DNA from: Atlantibacter hermannii
GTDB lineage: Bacteria; Pseudomonadota; Gammaproteobacteria; Enterobacterales; Enterobacteriaceae
Direction of reading: 5' to 3'
NCBI GenBank assembly: GCA_900635495.1
Contig: LR134136.1
Location: forward strand, 2,542,001-2,606,000
Length of the DNA: 64,000 nucleotides
Part shown: positions 58,926 through 64,000 of the stretch, in pieces
Layout of the letters: each line of letters begins with the position of its first letter
How positions within the stretch are numbered: the stretch's first letter is position 1
The notes under the pieces: model-generated
What the model was told of the DNA's origin: nothing
Seen by the model: only the letters and a program-made list of their open reading frames with translations
The model's database searches: none
Translations under genes and position numbers: made by a program

Positions 58926-59075
58926 TTAACGCATGTGCGGTGGCGGATCGTCGATAGGACGCGGATCCGGCGATGGCGGGTCAGGGACAGGTTGCGGCGT
59001 GGGGATTGGGTCCGGAATCGGTACCGGATCGACGGGTACCGGGTCACTCATTGTCGTCACAGACAGGTGATGCAT
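58926..59075 (-). CDS. small proline-rich repeat protein
   Basis: From the ATG at 59075 (preceded by AAGAGGAAGAGG) the 49-residue product begins MHHLSVTTMSDPVPVDPVPI. It continues as a chain of D-P and P-x-P units (PDPIPTPQPVPDPPSPDPRP) to the end. A start at 59051 (MSDP) is also possible. The composition predicts a stiff polyproline II rod with regularly spaced Asp. It lies convergent to ttcA, 36 bp away. The function is unknown. Confidence 0.6.
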   Translation of the reverse strand: MHHLSVTTMSDPVPVDPVPIPDPIPTPQPVPDPPSPDPRPIDDPPPHMR

Positions 59076-59139
59076 AACCTCTTCCTCTTGTGGTTGTGGA
59101 TACGTTAAGCGTAGAGGATGTGTGGCCGAAGGGAAAAGC

Positions 59140-59185
59140 GCACCGCGAACGCGGTGCAGGAAAATGCCCGGCATTGCCGGGCATG
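59140..59185 (-). terminator. tandem hairpins downstream of the invasin gene
   Basis: Two stems lie side by side: GCACCGC/GCGGTGC (59140-59157) and ATGCCCGGCA/TGCCGGGCAT (59164-59184). On the minus strand the second is followed by TTTTCC. Together they should end transcription from the invasin gene, whose stop is 22 bp away. Confidence 0.75.
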
Positions 59186-59206
59186 GTCAGGGGATGATGC
59201 GTCGCG

Positions 59207-61940
59207 CTACGGGTTAACCGGCGTGAAATTCACCGTGGCGCGATTGGTAATGCCGTCAGCGCTTGCGATCACACTCACCGATTGCGCGACCGAATCTTTC
59301 AACTCCGCCGTGGTAATGCCCTGCGCATCCGTTGTGCTCCAGGCGGGCGTCGTCAGCTTCGCGGTGCCGCTACCGCTAATACTCCACCCCACCGTGGCGC
59401 CAATAATGGGCTTGCCGCTGCCATCTGTCACCAGCGCCTTCACGCGATTGACAGAGGCATTATCCGCGGGCGCGTTATCCGCCAGTACGCTGACCGACAG
59501 GTTTTTGGCAACAACCGGCGTAAACCGGGCGTCAGCCGAGCCGCTTTTGCCCTGCGCCGTCGCTGATACGCTCACCGTTTCTGGCACCGTATCGGTAAAC
59601 GTCAGCCGGGCATGTCCCTGCGAATCAGTGGTTGCGGTTGCCGGACTCACCGCATGTGCGGTGCTGCTGCCGAGCGACCAGTTGACGCTAATACCCGCCA
59701 TTGGATTGCCGTGAATATCCGTGACCGCGACCTGCGCCTCGTTCACGCTGCCGCCATCTGCCGGCGCGTTATTGGTGGGAAGGGTTACCGTCACGTCGCC
59801 CACAGGCACAGCCTTAAAGCTCGCCGTCGCCTGGCCTTCAAGACGATCCGCGCTCGCAATAACGGTTACGCTTTCGGCAACGGAATCTTTCAAATTCACA
59901 GTCGCCTGGCCGTTGGCGTCCGTCATGACATCTGCCGCAGAGGCAAGAGTTGCGGTGGCGCTACCCTCAATCCGCCAGTGCAGCGCGGCATTCGCGATCG
60001 GTTTCCCTGTGGTGTCGGTGAGCGTTGCCTGGGCACGGTTAACCGCCAGATTATCCGCAAGCTGGTTGTCGAGTTTCATCATCACATCGAGTGCAGCTGC
60101 CGGTGCGGCGATAAACGTGGCGACGACAGAGCCGGTCATGCCCTGAGCTGTGGCATTAAGCGTGACGGCCTCGGCGACGCTGTCTTTGAGGCTCACCCGC
60201 GCGATGCCGTCACTGTCGGTCACGAGGCTGGCAGCCGACGTCAGTTGTGCAGTTTGGCTGCCGTCAATGCTCCACGCTACCGTGACGCCCGCCAGTGGTT
60301 TGCCCTGGGCATCCGTCACACGCGCCTGCGCCTGCGCATTGCTCTGGTTATCCGCCACCACTTGGTCGTTGATCATGCTGAGACTCAGACCGGCAGGCTG
60401 CGGTGCGCTGAAGGTTGAGGTGGTTGTCGCCTGCTCGCCGTCGGCACTGATGCGTACTGTCACTGGCCCCGCAGTCTGGCTGGTCAACGCCACGGTGGCG
60501 CTACCGGATTCATCCGTTACCGATGAAGGATCAATAAGCGTCGCGTTACCGGTGACGGACCAGGCGACTTTCACCCCTGCACGTGCTTTACCGTCGCTGC
60601 CCGTGAGTCGTGCACGCGCCAGATTCTGGCTAACGCCGTCCGCCGGACTGTTATCTTTTTCCATCGTCAGCGTCAGCGCCGCCTGGCTTTGACCAAAATG
60701 GCTGACCACAGAATGCGTGATGCCGCCTGCGGTGGCCTGGACCGTCACGGGTTCGGCAGTCGCATCCGTGAGGGAAGTCTGTGCGACGCCGCGTGCATCG
60801 GTCACACTGCTTGTCGCGCTGAGGGTGGCATGACCGCTGGCCCGCCACTGTACCGGCACATTCGTTGCCGGTGCGCCATCAGGGGTGAATGCACGCAGCG
60901 CAATGCGGTTAGGGGCCACGCCGTCTGCCGGGCTGTTGTCCGCCACGTTTAGCAGCGTGAATTCTCCGACAGCGCGTGAGTCAGGCTCTTTACGGTACTG
61001 CAGAATAATTTCGTTATTGCGCTCCACCAGTGCCGTACGGCTGCCGGCGAGAGTCCGCTGGGCCGCGACGTTATCCGGGTCGGTTAGCGCCGCCCAGGAC
61101 ATGCCGGGTTGATAATGGAAATCAAGCGTGAACGATGCGTCGTCGTGGTCGCTTTCGCCACGCCGGTAATCCGCACCAAGGCTGACAAGCGGCACGGGTG
61201 TGTAACTCAGGCCAACGGTCACCGCCGAGGGGTTGCGCTGCCGCTCATCTTTGTCGAACAGCGCGACATCGTTGCCAACGTAATGCTCGTAAATAATTTT
61301 CCCGCCGAGTTGCGGGTAGGCAGGTAAATACCCTTCAGCGCGTAAATCAAAACCATCGGCGGGTTTTTCCTGGTAATCATCGAAATCCGCTGAGCCGTGC
61401 CACGAGGTGGTACCAAAATAACTGTTAGCGGAAAGTTTTAAATAATCCCGCCATGCTTCCAGGCCAAATCCAATACGCCGGTTCTTTCCGGTAAAATCGT
61501 CATCGAAAAAAACATTTCCGCCGATCATCCAGTCATTATTAAAAAAGCGGCGAACACCCAAACCAATATTGCCGGTGTTGCGGCCGTCCGGCGCGCGAAA
61601 GCCTGCCTGGGCAAACAGCATCGCCTCCTGGCTTTGCCAGAGCGGCGTCAGGAGGTCAATACTGCTGCCGTCCCACTTGCCGTTATCATCCACACTCAGC
61701 GACACGCGGGCGCTTCCCCCACTGGCTGAGCCAGGTTTCGAGCGACTGACCGCCATAACTTTCAGCACCGGAAATGGCCTGCGACAGGCCGCCGTCTTTA
61801 GTCTGTATTCCACCCGGCCCGGTTGAGATATTCACCGGCGGATCGCTACTCTGCGCCGACGCGGTAAAAGGTAAAAATGCACTGGATAGCTGTAAAATTA
61901 CCTGAAAAATAGCAACGGCCCTGTTGTATTTAATTCTCAT
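59207..61940 (-). CDS. invasin/intimin-type inverse autotransporter with six Ig-like domains (one frameshift)
   Basis: From 61940, MRIKYNRAVAIFQVILQLSS is a long signal peptide cleaved after TASA. An extra base in C5 (61716-61720) breaks the frame; corrected, LSQWGSARVSLSVDDNGKW joins the inverse autotransporter barrel (residues 70-330), with LLTPLWQSQEAMLFAQAGF and NVFFDDDFTGKNRRIGFGLE. A linker (SRTALVERNNEIILQYRK) leads into six bacterial Ig-like (Big_1) repeats of about 95 residues, each starting near DNxxADGxxxN and ending near a V-x-x-x-F. There is no C-terminal lectin domain. Total is about 910 residues. The protein displays an Ig rod outside the cell and is a likely adhesin. Confidence 0.9.
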
Positions 61941-62179
61941 AGAAACTCACCCTGAAAATAGACGAAGATTTTCTGCGACTATTGCACGCCCGGAGAGAAT
62001 ATCTATTTTTATTAACGGGCGATTTCAGAATGGCAATTCATTGTTCGATAATTTGTAATAAAAGTTATTTAAATATACGGATTAAATCAGTAATTAAAAT
62101 ATATCTATTTCCGGAGATTATTATTGTTACGCGAAGACGGAATGTATGAGACGAGGATGGCAACGGATAAGCGCACATC

Positions 62180-62303
62180 AAAAAAAAAGCCGACTGCTTA
62201 GAGTCGGCGTCGTACGAATTAAATTGTGCTATGCAGTAATTCAAAAAAGGAAGTAAGACAATATGGAGCGCAACGCCCATCGCTTGACGTTGCATTCACC
62301 TGC
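62180..62303 (-). ncRNA. fnrS: FnrS small regulatory RNA
   Basis: The minus strand reads GCAGGTGAATGCAACGTCAA onward and keeps the FnrS core ATTGTCTTACTTCC, ending with GCCGACTC/AGTCGGC and nine T. The whole 124 nt is nearly identical to E. coli FnrS. The location beside zntB is the same as in E. coli. FnrS is made under anaerobiosis and, with Hfq, represses mRNAs such as sodB, maeA, metE and gpmA. An FNR-type box lies upstream at 62339. Confidence 0.96.
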
Positions 62304-62338
62304 GAGAAAGAGTTTGCCCGATGTCTCACTCTTTTTTA

Positions 62339-62352
62339 TTGACTTCGCTCAA
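62339..62352 (-). promoter_or_regulatory. FNR binding site of fnrS
   Basis: On the minus strand the site reads TTGAGCGAAGTCAA, matching the FNR consensus TTGAT-N4-ATCAA in the TTGA/TCAA half-sites. Its centre lies about 42 bp upstream of the fnrS 5' end, the position expected for an FNR-activated class II promoter. Confidence 0.85.
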
Positions 62353-62398
62353 TAAGAAACGCTTTTAAAAGCGTCAATTCTGTTAAAAATGTGAAATT

Positions 62399-63382
62399 TT
62401 ACAGCCATTTACTACGATGTAACCACCATGTAACACCCCCAATCAGAACCACCAACATCACGCAAAACAGACTGAAACCTAATCGCCAGTCGCCGCCGGG
62501 TATGCCGCCGAGGTTGACGCCAAACAACCCGGTTAAAAAGGTACTGGGCAAAAAGACCATCGCCATCAGCGACATGGTGTAAGAGCGCCGGGCCAGAGAT
62601 TCCTGCATCACCTGTGAAATCTCATCGGCCATAATCGCCGTACGGGAAATGCAGGCGTCAATTTCATCCAGCCCGCGTCCCAGTCTGTCGGCGATATCCT
62701 GCATGCGGCGGCGATGATCGTCGGTCATCCACGGCAGTCGCTCGCTGGCTAAACGGGAATAGACGTCGCGCTGCGGCGCCATATAGCGACGCATCACGAT
62801 AAGCTGTTTACGCAGCAAGGCTAAAAATCCGCGTGGCGGCACTTGCTGATCCATCAGGCTGTCTTCCAGATCGATAATTTTGTCGTGCAGTTCCTCAATA
62901 AACTCACTGGCATGATCGGTCAGCGCGTCGCATACATCCACCAGCCAACCGCCAACGTCCGTTGGGCCCGTGCCGTCGTTGAGATCCTGCACCACATCAT
63001 CCAGCGCCAGCACTTTACGCTGACGGGTCGATACAATCAGCCGCTCATCCATATAAAGGCGCATCGCCACCAGTTGATCGGGTCGCTCATCGGTGCTGCC
63101 GTTGATACAGCGTAGGGTGATCAGCGTCCCATCGCCCAACCGCGATACCCTTGGACGCGTGCTTTCTCCCGCCAGCGCATCGCGTATGGTATTTGGCAAG
63201 AGCGGCGTCGTCGCCAGCCATTCGGCGCTTTCGGGATGGGTATAATTGAGATGCAGCCAACAGGGGTGCTCGTTATCAATAATATCGTTGTTGTCTAACG
63301 GCTTCACGCCGCCTTTGCCGTCCAGAGTCCATGCGAAAACCGCATCCGGCACATTCATTTCTGATCCCTTGATCGCCTGCAC
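62399..63382 (-). CDS. zntB: zinc transporter ZntB (CorA family)
   Basis: The 327-residue protein matches E. coli Znt[61 protein letters not shown] and [20 protein letters not shown]. The C-terminal helices hold [20 protein letters not shown] with the GVN motif; the end is WWLHRSKWL. ZntB is a pentameric inner-membrane protein that moves zinc ions, coupled to protons. AGGAGGCGAATG lies upstream of the start. The gene is intact. Confidence 0.97.
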   Translation of the reverse strand: MQAIKGSEMNVPDAVFAWTLDGKGGVKPLDNNDIIDNEHPCWLHLNYTHPESAEWLATTPLLPNTIRDALAGESTRPRVSRLGDGTLITLRCINGSTDERPDQLVAMRLYMDERLIVSTRQRKVLALDDVVQDLNDGTGPTDVGGWLVDVCDALTDHASEFIEELHDKIIDLEDSLMDQQVPPRGFLALLRKQLIVMRRYMAPQRDVYSRLASERLPWMTDDHRRRMQDIADRLGRGLDEIDACISRTAIMADEISQVMQESLARRSYTMSLMAMVFLPSTFLTGLFGVNLGGIPGGDWRLGFSLFCVMLVVLIGGVTWWLHRSKWL

Positions 63383-63561
63383 ATTCGCCTCCTGTTTTGA
63401 CCGGGCAACCCTGTCAGTCTAGCCCCCTACTTTATTGTCGCAAGAGTTGACGCTTTTTCGTCTTATCGTTTGCTCACAACAAAAGCAAACAGTTAACATG
63501 AGCGGTATAAATCGCATAATTACGTAACATTTTCTGTATTCTTTTTCACCAGGGGCAATGC

Positions 63562-64000
63562 GTGACTGCAAAACAGCCAGGCTCTGGCAATCTTGATATT
63601 CACACTGATGAAATGCGCCGTCAGGCCATTACTGTCAGCGTGAATTGGTTCTTATGGGTAAACATTCTGTTCTCACTGTTTATTCTTGGCCGCAGCTATT
63701 TCTCAACGGACCCGTTAACCGTCGTGTTGCATCGTCCGACGCATGTGCTGGAAATCGCCATGGTCTTGGTGCTCGCGGCGTCATCCGGCGTGCTGTTTAT
63801 TTTACGGATGGCCCCTGACCCGGAGGCGCTCTGGTTAAGCCAGCTTGCAAAAGGGACCGTTCTGTTACTGAGTCTGGCCTGGGCGCTGGCGTTTTATGTG
63901 TTTATCGCCAGCGACGACATGCGGGTCATTTTTCCTCTGGCTGCGCTGCTGCTGTTTACCGCGCTCATTTCGCTCTATTTCGATGCCCGCGTCCTGCTCA
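63562..64000 (+). CDS. membrane protein, N-terminal part (possible diguanylate cyclase sensor)
   Basis: A GTG at 63562 preceded by AGGGG opens a frame to the window edge. It starts MTAKQPGSGNLDIHTDEMRR and has about four membrane helices: SVNWFLWVNILFSLFILG, HVLEIAMVLVLAASSGVLFI, LAKGTVLLLSLAWALAFYVF and FPLAALLLFTALISLYF. No catalytic domain is within the window. In E. coli the neighbour of zntB is the diguanylate cyclase gene dgcM, so a GGDEF domain may follow, but dgcM itself has a soluble PAS domain. The call needs the sequence beyond 64000. Confidence 0.6.
   Translation, partial: MTAKQPGSGNLDIHTDEMRRQAITVSVNWFLWVNILFSLFILGRSYFSTDPLTVVLHRPTHVLEIAMVLVLAASSGVLFILRMAPDPEALWLSQLAKGTVLLLSLAWALAFYVFIASDDMRVIFPLAALLLFTALISLYFDARVLL

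Overview
This is a window of an Enterobacteriaceae chromosome. The block from cybB to zntB keeps the backbone order known from E. coli K-12 and its relatives: cybB, ydcF, hrpA, azoR, ydbL-ynbE-ydbH, ldhA, hslJ, ydbJ, ydbK/nifJ, micC, ompN, dbpA, ttcA, fnrS, zntB. The left 30 kb is accessory and looks like Enterobacter, Kosakonia, Klebsiella or Citrobacter relatives: regulators with enzyme partners, a PQQ dehydrogenase, a BdlA-like receptor and small orphan genes. I cannot name the genus from sequence alone.

Layout. Positions 1-3,000 hold a DUF1330 protein, an aldo/keto reductase remnant with a divergent LysR gene, and an orphan protein with a possible SUFU-like fold. Positions 3,000-9,400 hold an alpha/beta hydrolase, a metallo-beta-lactamase-fold hydrolase with a GlxA-type regulator, an orphan beta-rich protein, a GyrI-like protein whose stop codon sits in a heptamer repeat, and an SDR divergent from a MipA/OmpV outer-membrane protein. 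Positions 9,400-12,900 hold a serine hydrolase, small membrane proteins and a DUF2975/XRE pair. Positions 13,000-15,500 hold a soluble PAS-PAS chemotaxis-type protein and a SRPBCC-MarR operon. At 15,956-17,810 a complete IS3-family element has inserted between the ribosome-binding site and the start codon of a secreted protein gene. Positions 18,000-23,100 hold a two-gene membrane anchor/PQQ dehydrogenase unit and a LysR gene divergent from a periplasmic MBL hydrolase. Positions 23,400-30,200 hold a TetR-controlled reductase, a LysE exporter and a run of small orphan genes around an Hsp20. Positions 30,300-36,300 hold yeaR-yoaG with an NsrR-like site, cybB, a full proP with a CRP-like site, ydcF, a VOC/TetR pair and a TolA-like lipoprotein. 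The conserved backbone follows, with a methyl-accepting chemotaxis gene and an invasin-type inverse autotransporter inserted around ttcA.

The dominant oddity is technical. At least 15 conserved genes are broken by single-base shifts, mostly one extra base in a G, C, A or T run. Removing or adding that base restores the full family sequence. hrpA alone carries well over ten such shifts. I treat these as sequence errors and annotate whole genes across the breaks. Only the aldo/keto reductase tail, a possible transporter tail and a possible SymE fragment look truly decayed.

Functionally, much of the right half concerns anaerobic and nitrogen-oxide life: fermentative D-lactate dehydrogenase, pyruvate:flavodoxin oxidoreductase, FnrS with an FNR-type box, and yeaR-yoaG with an NsrR-type box. 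Envelope functions (OmpN, MicC, YdbH-YnbE-YdbL, HslJ, invasin, MipA) are also prominent. I found no CRISPR array, tRNA, rRNA or proven new defence system.
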